A program made the translations under genes and the position numbers. This document shows positions 1 through 12,067 of a stretch of DNA of 64,000 nt, one piece after another. The first letter of the stretch is position 1. Every line of letters starts with the position of its first letter. Source of the DNA: Brachynemurus nebulosus (taxonomy: Eukaryota; Arthropoda; Insecta; Neuroptera; Myrmeleontidae); the NCBI GenBank assembly GCA_035578155.1, contig JAPWDM010000001.1, positions 168,861,498-168,925,497 of the forward strand, read 5' to 3'. The notes beneath the pieces were generated by a model. It made no database searches, was not told where the DNA came from, and was given only the letters and a program-made list of their open reading frames with translations.

Positions 1-135
1 TTTTTCGCAAAATAATCAATGTTTCGGGCAAAATGTCTGTCAGCAAATTCAAATTGTGTTCAGCGACCCAGAAAACGTAAAGAATAAAGGTTATTAGGAC
101 TGTGACTAAACTTTCCGCTAACTGGTCTTTTTTTC
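1..135. repeat. Dispersed repeat K, 3' part (cut by window start)
   Basis: This stretch is nearly identical to 10639-10776: both share the segment from 'TCGCAAAATAATCAAT' through 'CTAACTGG' followed by a T-run. It is therefore the end of a dispersed repeat whose beginning lies left of the window. No coding capacity is visible and the family is unknown. Confidence 0.8.
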
Positions 136-767
136 AATCGATAATTAAAAAATACTTCTAGAAATTAAAGAATGGAAAAAAAGGAAGTTATAATTAATAA
201 ATCTATACACGAAAAATATATTACAATTTGTACACCTGAATGTTATTTAATATTTGTAGGGGAAATATCTTGTCTGCTCTCATATGCTGTTATATTATAA
301 CGATTATAACAAATCCATGAACGCAACTGATTATACGGATCACTATTTGAGCAATTACAACTTGCATTTAGTTTTTTTTTTTTTTACTATCTTTTGAAAA
401 ATTATTTTTGGCTATAGAAAATATAATCAGCCTAAGAATATTACGGACAATTCTTTATGTCATTTCAAAACATTTCATGTAAGTCACTAGAATAATTTGA
501 CTAAATCTGTACTATTAAATTTTTAATAGGGACTAATAAAATAACAAGAAAATTAGTAATTGAGCAAATTAAAAATAAACATTTTAACTCTACTATAGCA
601 TTAACTACTTCGTAATGAGATCTCGTTAGATAGAATATGAGGGTTTTAATTAACTAGCAAAAATAATTATGATACTTTATTGTCAACTTTATTTCTCTTT
701 ACAATAAAACAAGGTTATTACGTAGTAATTAATATTAAGGGGTACACTTAAAAAATGGCAAAATTAA
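136..767. other. AT-rich non-coding DNA, nothing recognised
   Basis: No credible coding region, RNA gene or terminal repeat was found. The sequence is AT-rich with short homopolymers. Confidence 0.6.
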
Positions 768-1125
768 TTTTAATTGGATTTTTATAATTTCATTTTTTTT
801 AAATCTATAGACCTTTAAAAATATGTCCTTAGAAGGAAGGTTTTAATATGGTATAGACTCAGGTATCTGATATATTATTTCAAAATTTCGAATGCATTTT
901 TCTCGAAACTACTTTCTTGAAACTGGTCAATAAGATATGTCGAGTTCTGTTTATCCAATCAACTTCAAATTTGACATGTACGTTCAGCATAATATATTGT
1001 AGGAGATACGAATATTGGAAAATTTTAATTTTTGCTATTTTTAACGTCAAATAAGATTTTTTTTTCAATCAGTCACCATTTTTTTGAAATTTTTTTTTCA
1101 TTGTAGCTCCTGCTATAATAACAAC
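768..1125. repeat. Dispersed repeat G, copy 1
   Basis: About 350 bp align by eye with 56222-56580: the same order of 'ACCTTTAAAAAT', 'CATTTTTCTCGAAA', 'GACTTCAAATTT' and a T-rich end. This copy has plain TGCA near 893-896, where the other copy carries a long (TA)n tract. No coding capacity and family unknown. Confidence 0.7.
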
Positions 1126-2277
1126 CTTTTTAAACCTAAATTTTTTTCCCTCTTTTATTTTAGGTGAAGATAAACCCCAAAAATTATGTCAACCAGCACA
1201 TTATTTTTTTTTTAAATGTTTAAATCACTATTAGTCCTTGAATTTTCACTTTGTTTGTATAAATTTTTTGTATGCCGAAATCATATTATGTCGATAACAT
1301 CATAAAACAGCCGCATTTCCATAAGAACCGATCATATGTTCGAAATTACCAAATCGTTTTCAGAATGTAATTCATCCCACCTGTCACTATACAAATTTGT
1401 ACAATGTAAAAGTCGCAAAGTACCATAAATTCTTATTTTGTTGTACGAAATTTGTTTCAAGCTCCCGCAAGTCAACTTTTGCACCAGGCCATGCTTTCGG
1501 TCATGCCGCTCCTGCATACAATGTCTCCAACACTAAATAGTTTGAAAATAAATTACAGTCATTTCTTCAAAAAAATTATATTCCCCCGAAAATTAAATAC
1601 GAAAATCAATACTTTAATCTCTTTCTGTTTACTTTTCTAGTCCAGATCCTTCGAGAATTATTTTCAGCGAGTAGATAAAAATAGTCATGTAAGTGTTGCG
1701 ACCGTGGGTGGTTTCGGAAATTGAATAAAAAAGAAATAAAAGAAAACTTCCTATATTGTGTCAAACAAAAGAAAATTGTGCTCCCCGGAAACAAAGTTTT
1801 GCATACTTTTCTCTTGTTCTTACTGGTTAAGAAACCCCGTGAATAAGGACGTAATAAAAATATTTTTTGAGAAATTTTTTACCATGTTATGCAACCAGTT
1901 TGAAAAAATAAAAAGAAATTTCGAAGACAATATAGAAAAAATGTGAAAAATCTCCTGAGAATGATACGATGATATGTATCCTACGTATGATGTTTTATGA
2001 AAATCCATAAGTATTCGACAAAATCTTTTTATTTACGAGAAAAACCAATATCAATCTAATGTAATTTGTTTTCTTTTGAAAAAAATAAATTTTAACGGAA
2101 ATATAATTTTAACCCTCGAAATCTCGATTGTACCGAATTGGATTTACAAATCTCATCTATGGGAACAAAAGTATTTTATTGAAAATTATAAAAAAAAAAA
2201 TTAATATCTACTAATTCTGAAAATAATTATCAAACTATTGAAAATATAATAAGTGAAGTGTTATGAAAAACTGAAAA
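1126..2277. other. AT-rich non-coding DNA, nothing recognised
   Basis: Only short open frames with no family resemblance, no terminal repeats and no RNA signature were found. Confidence 0.55.
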
Positions 2278-2337
2278 TAGTATATTTTACAATAAGTGAG
2301 AAAAGTGGCTTATTTCTCACGATTATGCGTTTTTTAC
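2278..2337. repeat. Short dispersed repeat, inverted match to 9975-10037
   Basis: About 60 bp with 'ACAATAAGTGAGAAAAG' and 'TTTCTCACGA' recur in reverse complement at 9975-10037. The latter is one arm of a roughly 105-bp hairpin. Probably a MITE end; family unknown. Confidence 0.6.
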
Positions 2338-2352
2338 ATTAATTTACATTAA

Positions 2353-3214
2353 CACTATGAGGCCCGAGCACTTTCATAGTAAATTTCCCCGGAAGCCGGC
2401 AATATTTAAAAAAAAAAAAAAACTATATAATAATAATAATAATGCGTTTAACGTCCGTTTTCCGGACAATTCAGTCCATAACAGACGCCACCCACATCAT
2501 TATTTTGTATATTTTTTTTTATTTATTCAATACATTATATTTGTTACATTATACATACATTTATGATGTGGGTGGAGGAGAAGGAAAGTGGGTGAGAGCT
2601 AGGATTTGGTGGGTATGCGTCTGCAGCCATCTTCTTAAGGAACTATGCCGATATTCATCTGGAATTGTGAAGGGAAACTGCAGAAAACCTTCACGAGCAT
2701 AGCCGGTCGTCGGATTCGAACCCTCGACCTACCAGTCGCAAGTGCCAGTTAGTGCTTAAGCACGCTCGGCCACTTCGCTGGTAAATTTGAGAAATTCAAG
2801 ATTCAAAAAAAACTATATAAACAAATACATAAAATAAAATGATTCAAACACACAACACAGTTCCACACGTATGTATGTGTAAAACTATAAACAGACGTAC
2901 TACGTGATACGTACATACATACTACATATACACTGGCATTCAAATCAATTTTATTTAAAAATATAAATTATATTTTTTATGTATTTTTTGTTTATCTTAA
3001 AATTTTTTATACATAGAAACCAAGAGAGCAGTGTTTGTTGGTATGTATGTGTTTGTGTGAATGGGAACACATCCGTGTGATGAAGAATGATAAACATGAT
3101 AAACATCGCACACATAATGATGAGTAATCAACTAATCAATTAATCATTGATCGCGGTCGGCCTCTGGGGAAGTTTTGTTTGGTTTCGAATGCCGAAGCCG
3201 TGGGACTGAAAGTG
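2353..3214. mobile_element. TTAA-flanked TIR element, piggyBac-like, with nested SINE
   Basis: TTAA at 2349-2352 and 3215-3218 flank ends that are imperfect inverted repeats. One end reads CACTATGAGGCCC and the other, in reverse complement, CACTTTCAGTCCC. Further matching blocks around 'TTCCCC' and 'CCG' lie just inside. TTAA duplication is the hallmark of the piggyBac superfamily, and the family assignment rests on that alone. No transposase is present, so it is non-autonomous. A tRNA-derived SINE (2427-2781) sits inside it and is therefore a later arrival. Confidence 0.65.
2427..2781 (-). mobile_element. tRNA-derived SINE, copy 1
   Basis: Read on the minus strand, the element begins at 2781 with a box-A-like GTGGCCGAGCG. 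About 50 nt later comes the box-B-like GGGTTCGAATCC (2712-2725), the RNA polymerase III promoter spacing of a Ser/Leu-type tRNA. The acceptor arms do not pair, so this is a SINE head and not a tRNA gene. The body contains an internal inverted repeat (CCACCCACATCAT at 2488-2500, its complement at 2563-2575). It ends in an (ATT)n tail at about 2427-2442. A second copy without the intact head lies at 10929-11150, and a fragment at 45085-45125. Confidence 0.82.
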
Positions 3215-3268
3215 TTAATAGATACTTATTTATTTAAATTATTTATTAGTAATAAAATTCTTTATTAA
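3215..3268. other. Short spacer between two TTAA elements
   Basis: Only 54 bp separate two TTAA-flanked elements. The spacer begins with the right TTAA of the first and ends with the left TTAA of the second. Confidence 0.6.
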
Positions 3269-4150
3269 CCCGGCGTGTGTACACTATATTTTCAAGAACA
3301 CGGTGTGTACACTGGGTCTTTCAGGGAACGGTCGTGTTTTCAAAGTTTTCTAGGCTTCCAAAAAATCTCAGTTACTTTCTGGAGTGTCTACTATATGGCC
3401 CAGCAGTTTCCAGAGTCAAAAGTTTAAAATTGTTATTAATAAAGATCGAGCAGTAGTCCAAAAAGCATGAAAAACTCTACAATGAAGGAATATTAAAACA
3501 AATGGTTTTAGGCTTTCATAGCTTATATAATAATATAATTTTTTTGGCATTGGCTCCAAATAGTTGAATTATTCAAGCACCTGAAAATGGGGAATATTTA
3601 CAGGCAAGTCATAATAAACGGAACAGTAATTATTTGGCACAAAATGAGTTTTTATTATTGAAAATATAAAAGAAATTAAATAATAATAGAAAAAACAGAA
3701 AAAGCAAGAAAGTAAAAAAAGATGGAGCAAAATTTTGTTTTATATAAAAAAATAAAAAAAAAATGAAAAAATAAAGTCGCGATTCCACTGCTGTGCACGT
3801 TATCCATGTCATCTAAGGTAGATCCATCAATGAATTATAACGGTATACAGTAATTTATTTTAGGTTTAAAAAAAAAAAACTGAAAAACTACGACAAAGAT
3901 AAAAATAACACTTACCTTCGAAAATACTGACGCCGTGTGTACACTGACCCTTTTAGGGAACGGATGAAACATTCACTCGGTCGCATCAGCAAGTCAATCG
4001 CCAGACCCGGGCATCCATTGGACCTCGCGTCCCCACTACTAACTAGATTTTTTACGGAGGGTAGTCAAAGCCCGCGCTTTATTCATGAGAGAGAAATTTG
4101 AGTCTTAAATTTCGACTGTTCCTTTAAAGACCCAGTGTACACACGCCGGG
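3269..4150. mobile_element. piggyBac-like MITE with TTAA target duplication
   Basis: TTAA at 3265-3268 and 4151-4154 flank a perfect 17-bp terminal inverted repeat, CCCGGCGTGTGTACACT. The ends begin CCC and close GGG, as piggyBac elements do. Subterminal copies of the GTGTACACTG...GGGAACGG block recur near 3302-3335 and 3930-3965. The 882-bp interior has only short T-rich frames, so it is non-autonomous. Its right TTAA abuts the left arm of the long inverted-repeat element starting near 4155. Confidence 0.88.
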
Positions 4151-4154
4151 TTAA

Positions 4155-5757
4155 TTTATAATGTCAGTTGTAAGATGTTCAAATTTTTGTCAATGCATAC
4201 TTTGAAACTATGGAAGCAAAAATCAACATATGTATATTTTCAGAATTATATTTATAATGATTTTAAATACCAGTATAGAATGGCATATTGTTATATTTAA
4301 TCAACGAAACAGCCTACTTTTTTTATAGTAAACCGTGAAATGTTATTTCTCACGGCTATTCCCGCACGCTGTGGACAATTATCAATTTTTACATCTAATT
4401 ACCCATGCGCATGATGTTACTTTTAAGGGTAGGAGTAGAAAAAACTATTTTCTAAATTTTTTAGTGATTTTTGAAAGATTGTGAGAAAAGCAAATTAAAT
4501 CTGAATAAACAAGTTAACTAACCAATTCATTGGTTCAGCTGATGTGAGAAAAATTTTTTCAAAGCTGTAGGCAAAAAATTAAAAAGTTTTTTTTGTCTCG
4601 TGCTATTTCTTATAATTTTACGATAACTGCAGTAGCTCCAAAAAACTTCAAAACTACAATTTTGAAGCTTCAAAATCCTTTTTTTAAAATCTCCATACGA
4701 CTATCCTTCACCGAGATACAGCCCTTCAAAATTCACTTAAAAATTTAGAAAATTTTTTTGTTCCTTTAATTTATTCCAGTAGTGTATTATAATTTCAAAC
4801 TAAGAAGAGAATAATAGCTTGCAGCGTTGGTAAACATTTCTCAGAAAATATTATCCTAACATCCTTTCGTTATATTCCTTTAGATTTAGCACGTGACAAC
4901 TTATTAAAGTTATCCTTCAGTAATGATCTTTTATTTTTCCAGGAATACCCAAAATTATAAATTATTTAATGCTAAGATATAGGTGTGCGATATATTCAGG
5001 CTGATTTTTTTTAAAGTATCTATTTTTATTAGGGATGTTATGGATATCCGTAACCCTAACCGAAACTACCGGATATCCGAAATAATTAATTATCCGTAAC
5101 CGAAACCGTATCCGAAAATAAAAGTTTCGGATTTGTTTCGGATAATAACAGACAACTGCCATTGGAAAGTTAAATTGACGGAAATTTTGCTGCATATGCT
5201 TCTATTGATAGGCTTTTGTTGGTTCGTGTTTGGCGTTCACTTTTCCGGTAGAATTTTCCCCGTTTTCCTAAAAAAAATATTTACTAAAGCAATTATCCGT
5301 AACCGTAACCGTATCCGAAACATTATCCGATATTATTATATATCCGTAACCGAAACCGAAACCGAAAAAACTGTTTTTAAATATCCGTATCCTAATCCGT
5401 ATCCGAAATTTCATATCCATAACATCCCTAATTTTTATAACGCAGTCAAACAGTTCAATTAATCCAAAAAAAAAGAAAACCATTTTTTCTACTCCTACTA
5501 TTAAAAGTAACACTTTGCGCACGGGTAACTATATGTAAAATTAACAATTACCCACATTGTGTGGAAATAGGAGTGGGAAATTATTTCGCACGGCTTAATA
5601 TAATAAAAAAGTTGGCTATGTCTGATTTAATATATAATGTTATATGTAATTCTTAAAATATACATATATATGTTGATTATTTATTATTGTTTCCATGGTT
5701 TCAAAATATGCTTTGTCAAAAATTTGAACATCGTACCATTGACATTATAAATTTAAA
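4155..5757. mobile_element. Long terminal inverted-repeat element with nested hAT MITE
   Basis: The left arm (about 4155-4455) and right arm (about 5475-5757) are imperfect inverted copies of each other. Shared blocks include AATTTATAATGTCA, GATGTTCAAATTTTTG, ATTACCC and TAGGAGTAGAAAAAA. The arms are roughly 290 bp. The loop holds a complete hAT-type MITE (5030-5430), so the original element was about 1.2 kb. No transposase is seen. It may be a foldback-type MITE; superfamily not assigned. Confidence 0.72.
5030..5430. mobile_element. hAT-type MITE with perfect 8-bp target duplication
   Basis: A 401-bp element with an 18-bp perfect terminal inverted repeat TAGGGATGTTATGGATAT is flanked by the direct 8-bp duplication ATTTTTAT (5022-5029 and 5431-5438). 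The subterminal regions are arrays of ATCCGTAACCGAAACC-like motifs in both orientations. An 8-bp duplication with TAGGG/CCCTA ends is typical of the hAT superfamily. A left-end fragment recurs at 8021-8117. Confidence 0.92.
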
Positions 5758-5758
5758 T

Positions 5759-6013
5759 ACCCCTGTCGCAGCATCTGCATAACATAGCGAATTTCCAACC
5801 ATAAAAGTTACTTTTTTTCGAAAACCCGCTTACCTAGAATAATGGTTCAAAATGTATTTTCTGTGATTTTCTTGGTTCTTTACCACAATGTAAAAAAAAT
5901 TGGAAAAACTTTTAAATTTTGGCAAATTGCTTGCAAAAAACTCATTTTTTTGAGGTTTTTGGAATCGGACGTGTCTGACTGGAGAACTCATACAAAATTT
6001 TTGGACTTCGAAC
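5759..6013 (+). repeat. Repeat family A, partial copy
   Basis: Begins with CCCCTGTCGCAGCATC and CATAACATAGCGAATTTCC, then the same T-rich body as at 9330, 40886 and 41840. It stops before the microsatellite found inside those copies. The open frame here is a by-product of the repeat. Confidence 0.8.
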
Positions 6014-6216
6014 GTTTTATTGTTTTATTATATTTGCATCCCAAACTAGTATCTATCCTATAAATATAACAAGTTTCATCCCAAAATGAATTTCTTGGAA
6101 ATATAGGCACTTAAATTTTCGAAATTTCTAAATTAATTTAAAATAGAGTTAGTCTCCAGAAATTTTGTATTATGGTAAATTTAATTTAATAAATGACAAG
6201 TATATAAGTATAGTAA

Positions 6217-6836
6217 TTATAAAGCATTCGCATAGAACAATAGTTTTAAATATACATGCACATAAGCAAAATAATTTTTGTATTTTCCTGAAGGAAGGAA
6301 ATATTTTCCCGTAATAAAAAGTATCCTAAATGTTGACGCAGGTAATAAGTTATCACTACACCAGATTTCATAAAAATCCGTTGAATAGTTTTCGCGTAAT
6401 ATGTGCACATGCTCAAAAAGTTTTTTTATTTTCCTGTGGGAATGAGCCACTTTCCCGAAATAAAAAGTATCTGAGATGCTGACTCAGGTAATAAGTTATC
6501 ACCACACCAAATTGCATCAAAATCCGTTCAATAGTTTTTGCGTACTGTTTGCACATGCTCAACATGGTTTTTCCATTTTCCCGTGGGAATGAGACATTTT
6601 CTCGAAGTAGAAAGTATCTTAGATGTTGATCCGGGTAATAAGTTGTCAGCACACCAAATTTCATTAAAATCCATCCCGTAGTTTTTGTGTGATGCGTGAA
6701 CAGACGAACAGACAGACAGACAGACAAAAATTTTAAAAATCGCTGTTTTGATATCTACATCGATAACTATTTACAGTATCTGCACAATTTTTAAAAAATA
6801 TTCCCTATACAGAAGCGGTCTCGTTACATTTGTATT
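6217..6836 (-). repeat. Repeat family B, copy 1 with three tandem units
   Basis: Three tandem units of about 147 bp start near 6282, 6428 and 6575. Each runs from ATTTTCC through 'AATAAGTTATCACCACACCA' to 'ATAGTTTTTGCGTA'. They are followed by an (ACAG)n stretch at 6703-6726 and a conserved tail ending near 6836. Copies occur at 33453-34035 and, inverted, at 54035-54454. Sequences of this style are common at insect retroelement 3' ends, but I cannot assign a clade. The minus-strand frames are repeat by-products, not genes. Confidence 0.82.
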
Positions 6837-8020
6837 ATATGTATAGATTACCTATTAATGGCTCTTTATTTAAAATATTAATTTTTTTTTCAAAATAAAT
6901 CGCCCCCTGTTCTAGGAAATATATATTTTTTAAATTTTTATAAAATTTCTTATGAAAGTGAGCTTCTTAGACAATTTTATTTTCAAGAAAAATGTATTAA
7001 AACATGAACATTTAAATGTTGGCAATTTCTGTATTGTGGCGCTCTCAGTGTCCGCGTTAGTTAACTACTTTATTTAAAAGTTCGAATAAAATTCCAGTCA
7101 TTTTAATTTTTAATTGTTCAGGAACTTCAGTATCATAAAAGCAAGCAAAATAATATTACAATTCATTTATGTAGATACATATATGATGGAAAGTTAAGAA
7201 TAGAAAATGTTTTTTTGGAAGTTCGTGTTTAAGGTAAAATCGAAAAAACTTGGAAAATTTAATTAGTAATTAATTTTTTTTAAATATTTTTAGGTTTGGT
7301 TGTAAATAAATCTACTGTTGATCTTTCAATATGATACTGAACTATTCATTATTTAAAATGAAAAATTGTGTACTTATTAGATGATGAAAATAAAAAATTA
7401 GTAGTTTGAAAAACCGGAACAAATCGAAGTCTTGAAAAAGTCTGTCGGGACACCGGAGCTAGAACCGTGACAAATCCGGGAAAACCAAGACGTATGGACA
7501 CTCTACACATATGTGAATGTTACATATAAACTTTAAGTTTTGATTTTTAAGCGTATTTTGAGTGAAATTGAAAATTAACAACGTGTGAAATTTGACATTT
7601 TAGTTAAAGTGCATATAAAATATAATACCTACATGTTTTTATAAAAGTGCAAATATAAATAAATGTTTTCTGTTTTTTTTATTTTAATTGTTATTAATTA
7701 TTTGGCTTTTTTAATAATTTAGAATTTTTCTGTCAAATGAATAAATTCTGAAAATATGAATTTATGACATAATTTCAGTAAAAGTGAAAATGAAATTTTT
7801 CACCCACACTTTTGTAGTGCCAATGTACATCACTGGATCCCAATTGTCAAATGGATAGATAATTTCAGTAGCGTAGAAACTAATTATTAAAAAATTGCAA
7901 ACCAAATGTGTTTATATGATAATACGTACTTATAAAAAAGATGTTTATATACGTGTTCTTCCGAAAATCGTAAATAACTAACTTTCTCTCGATGAAGTTG
8001 GATTGACAAACATTTACATT
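6837..8020. other. AT-rich non-coding DNA, nothing recognised
   Basis: No coding, RNA or terminal-repeat signal was found. Confidence 0.55.
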
Positions 8021-8117
8021 AGGGATGTTATGGATATTCGTAACCGTAACTAAAACTACCGATATCCGAAATAATTAAATATCCGAAACCGAAAGCGTAT
8101 ACGAAAATGAAAGTTTA
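8021..8117 (+). mobile_element. hAT MITE left-end fragment
   Basis: TAGGGATGTTATGGATAT is followed by the ATCCGTAACCG-type array, matching the left end of the intact element at 5030-5430. The similarity stops near 8117 and no right end is visible, so it is truncated. Confidence 0.8.
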
Positions 8118-9329
8118 TAAGTCTAGCTAGTACTTAACACATTAATATTTTTTGTATATATCAATATCTAAAAATATTTCAGTCCCTTTTTGACAATCTT
8201 GCCAGAACTTAAACACTTTTTTAAATATTTTTATTGTTAAAATCGAAACGTTATTTTGAAGACGGTTAAAATTAATATATTTTCCATTAAAATGTCGATA
8301 CAATCACCCGCTAGTTAATTATCGCTAGATTTGATGCTAGAAAATTGAGAAAAAACAGGTCATATAGATTTTTTTTATTTAGATTTTATTTGTAATGATT
8401 GAATTACAAAATTCAAAAGGATATTAAAAAATGTGTGTATTCGCTATGAGCTTTTGCCTGTAGTAAATCCAGCTGCTCAAAATCGGTTCCAATATATCAG
8501 TTGGTCAGGACGGCATTTGTACATAATTTTAATATTTTCTTTAAGAAATAGTATTTTTTTTTTAAATACTTGTTTGATTTTTTCAAGGCGAGTACTTGTT
8601 ACGATGTGTGTTTGCCAAATTCTACAAAATAATTTAAAAAAAAAAACATTGTAACCCTACTATTTTGAAATTTTCAAAAAAATATCATAAAAATTACCTC
8701 ATATATGCTTTTTCTGAGTTAATTATTGAAAAATATTCTATTTTCCGAGATTTTTAAAGTAAAACGAGCAGATGTATGGTTTTTGTTAAACAAATTTCAG
8801 TTCTTTAATACATTTTTGCCTTAAAATATTTAATATTTTCAAAAATGTATGATACAACTTTTATGATTTATATACAATGATTTAAAATTATTTGTTTTGT
8901 TGGCAAAAAAAAAAAAAAAAACTGAATGTGCAAATTTATTTACCACTAAAATGATGGGTTTATCCATATAATTATAACGTAGTATTGTCATTTGGATAGA
9001 AAATTACGTAAAAATATTATTGTTTGAATATGATTTAACGTAATTTTTATGCGATTGTAGCAAACTCTTATTAATTTTACGAAGGTGTAAACACCATCTA
9101 AATTCTGATCATATCACATAAAAAACTGCGCCGTGATTTTTTATCTAAAAAAAAAATGGAATAGAGATACATTATAAAAACATTTAACTGACAAAGAAAA
9201 AGAATATAGCCGAATCGTTAAATTGGATTAAAAAAATCATGACACGCTACTTATAAAGCGGTTTTTTTCGAATTTAGCTCGCAAAAAATGAGACAGAAAA
9301 AAAAGAATGCGAGTGCGAGTGAAATGGAG
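8118..9329. other. AT-rich non-coding DNA, nothing recognised
   Basis: Homopolymer-rich sequence with no supportable feature. Confidence 0.55.
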
Positions 9330-9845
<516 letters not shown>

Positions 9846-9925
9846 AATTTTACTACTTATTTAAATTTTATTTGAATTATTTATGTTAAATTTTACGAAA
9901 AAAAATGTGCTCGTAGAAAAAGCAT

Positions 9926-10037
9926 AGTGTAAAATACGTGGGAAAAGCTTATTTGTCACTCATGTGAATTGTTCAATTGTGAAAAACTCATATTCGTGAG
10001 AAATTAGCCTCTTTTCCCACTTATTGTACAATATACT
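9926..10037. repeat. Hairpin repeat, about 105 bp
   Basis: The left arm reads TAAAATACGTGGGAAAAGC and the right arm GCCTCTTTTCCCACTTATTG: imperfect inverted arms around a short loop. The right part recurs inverted at 2278-2337. Likely a small foldback MITE. Confidence 0.6.
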
Positions 10038-10432
10038 ATTACCATTTTACTTTTGATTTTCATGGAAACGACCGATGTTACGATAGTTTTAGCCATGTAT
10101 AATGTTAAACTTAACGAAATAGAAATTAACAAACTATTGAGTCCGCTGATTACGAGCCTCATCTAATATAAAGATTTGTCTAACGAAAAATCTAAAAGAA
10201 AAATTGGAGACAAATGAGTAAAAACCAATTTTTAATTAAAATTACTTAATATATAGAGAAATACTATAATGAGATGTACAGAAAATGTGAATAATGGGTA
10301 GTCTCTTGATCATGTAAATTAATCTTTTGAGGTTTAAGAACGTCATTTCATATGCCTCTTTTTTGTAGGTGGGCCAAAGAGGAGAGAGTGACATTAGTCG
10401 TTTCCATGGAAACTAGAAATAAAATGGCAAGA
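10036..10432. mobile_element. TIR element with about 40-bp arms
   Basis: The left end (CCATTTTACTTTTGATTTTC, then ATGGAAACGACC) is matched in inverted orientation by the right end at 10390-10432 (GGTCGTTTCCATGGAAAC-type block, then AAAATGGCAAG). About 397 bp, no coding capacity, superfamily unknown. The outer limits are approximate. Confidence 0.65.
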
Positions 10433-10436
10433 TTGA

Positions 10437-10776
10437 CCTTTCTCTTGTTTTATTTTTAAGAATTCTGCCCACTTTTCACCGCGCTCTAGTGGCGTAACGG
10501 TTGGTCGTTGGAAGAATTATTATATACAAATTTGTAGGAAATTTCATCTACTTGAATTTTGTAAACAACAACTTTTTCGAAAAAGTGCATATTTACCAAG
10601 ATTAAGGTCAAAAATCTAATAAATTAACAAAAATTTGATTTTTTTCGCAAAATAATCAATATTTCGCGCAAAATATCTGTCATCAAACTCAAATTGTGTT
10701 CAACGACTCAGAAAACATAAAGAATAAAGGTTATTAGGACTGTGACTAAACTTTCCGCTAACTGGCCTTTTTTTAA
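10437..10776. repeat. Dispersed repeat K, copy 2
   Basis: The last 138 bp match the window's first 135 bp at about 90% by eye. The upstream part shown here (from ACTTTTCACCGCGCTCTAG) is what precedes the window's first base in the other copy. Non-coding. Confidence 0.7.
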
Positions 10777-10790
10777 TAAATTAACTAGCC

Positions 10791-10925
10791 TAGAGTTGTA
10801 GATACCGATTGGGATAACCGATTACTATAGTCAAGAGCTTCATAACTTTTATAGTTTTTGAATAAAAATGCAAATATATACTTTTTTAAATGGCACTATA
10901 TATTATAGTGCATCAATTAATAGTA
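10791..10925. repeat. Repeat family J, fragment
   Basis: Matches 32805-32940 over about 135 bp (GAGTTGTAGATA, CTATAGTCA.GAGCTT, TTTTTAAATGG). There it forms the interior of a TIR element at 32730-33191. Confidence 0.7.
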
Positions 10926-10928
10926 AAT

Positions 10929-11150
10929 AATAATAATAATGGGTTTTTTCAAACAGGCAGTCTATACTAGACGTCACCCACATCATTATTTTTCTAAATA
11001 TATTTGCATATTAATATGTTACAATTTCATCATGATGTGAGTGAAGGAAAAGGAAAATTATATAAGGGCTAGGACTTGGTAGGAATGCATCTGCAGCCGT
11101 CCGATGGGAAACTGCAAACCACTTTCATAAGCATAGCCGGCCATCGATTC
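10929..11150 (-). mobile_element. tRNA-derived SINE, copy 2, head truncated
   Basis: Same body as 2427-2781 (CACCCACATCATTATTTT, then GGGCTAGGACTTGGTAGGA, then CATAGCCGGCC), with an (ATT)n tail at 10929-10940 on the minus-strand 3' side. The tRNA-like head is lost: similarity ends at the TTAA where the piggyBac-like MITE begins. Confidence 0.78.
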
Positions 11151-11157
11151 AAATTAA

Positions 11158-12067
11158 CCCTAGAATCATACGTTGATCTACGAGTCAAGTTAATCATACA
11201 TCAACGTCATTTTGACGAATGGACTTTTTACGGGGAGTTTTAGAGTTTATTTGCAAAAAACATTTTTTTACATAACAATTCTATAAAAGCGAACAAAATA
11301 TTTAAAAAAACTGGATTTGGACAAATTTCTTAATATAAATATTTATTAATTTTTTTAATCTTTTTATCAAAGCATATTTTCATTATAAAAATTAAAAAAT
11401 AGATAAATACATCAATTGTATCATAAAACATATCTTTCAAATAATTAATTGGACATGTCATGAACATGTGTGACTTTAAGAATGTGAAATTTCTCAGTCA
11501 TAAATATTCTTATAGATATGTAGTTATTTCCCCATTAGGCACATTTGTAAATTTTCTAAAATTTCTTAGTAATTTTTCGAATAAGATCTCAAAAAATAAT
11601 AAAAATTAAAATATTTTCCACAAAATAAATTGTTAGTCTTTTACTAAATCATTCGAAACGCATTCTTTAGTTTTCGATTCCATATATTAAAATTTTATTA
11701 TTATGTCGTCTCTATAAGTCAGACAGCTGTAATCATCTTTCACATTATCATAATCATTGAATAAATTAATTATAACATCCATACCTTTAATAAATTTTAG
11801 AAAAATTAGGAAAACTTTTATATGTGGAGTACAAAATCCTTCAAAAAAAACATAGGTTAATCATACATCGTCGTCCTTTTGACGCACACTATTTCAATAT
11901 AAATAAAACGACAGCAACTATAAACAAAATTTATACATTTGCTGTGTTATAATAACAAATAAATTAGATAACAGAAGTTTCACAGCAAGCAGACAACGAC
12001 AAGTTGTAGTATCGGAGCAGGTAGAGAGGTTCGTTCGTCGTTTTGACGAGTACGTATGATTCTAGGG
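11158..12067. mobile_element. piggyBac-family MITE, canonical ends
   Basis: TTAA at 11154-11157 and 12068-12071 flank a 910-bp element whose ends are perfect inverted repeats over 16 bp, CCCTAGAATCATACGT. CCCTAGAA is the hallmark terminus of piggyBac. A subterminal block of about 27 bp (TAATCATACATC..CGTC then TTTTGACG) is present as direct copies at 11191-11217 and 11858-11884, with a related TTTTGACG block beside the right terminus. There is no transposase frame, so it is non-autonomous. Confidence 0.93.

Noticed and set aside
2700..2781. Functional tRNA-Ser/Leu gene on the minus strand
   Set aside because: A and B boxes are present but the acceptor and other stems do not pair, and the sequence continues into a SINE body with an (ATT)n tail.
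6413..6727. Minus-strand frame with repeated KFGV..TYY..RYFL segments (also 33615-33857)
   Set aside because: It is the translation of the 148-bp unit of repeat family B; the frame is broken differently in each copy and no protein domain is recognisable.
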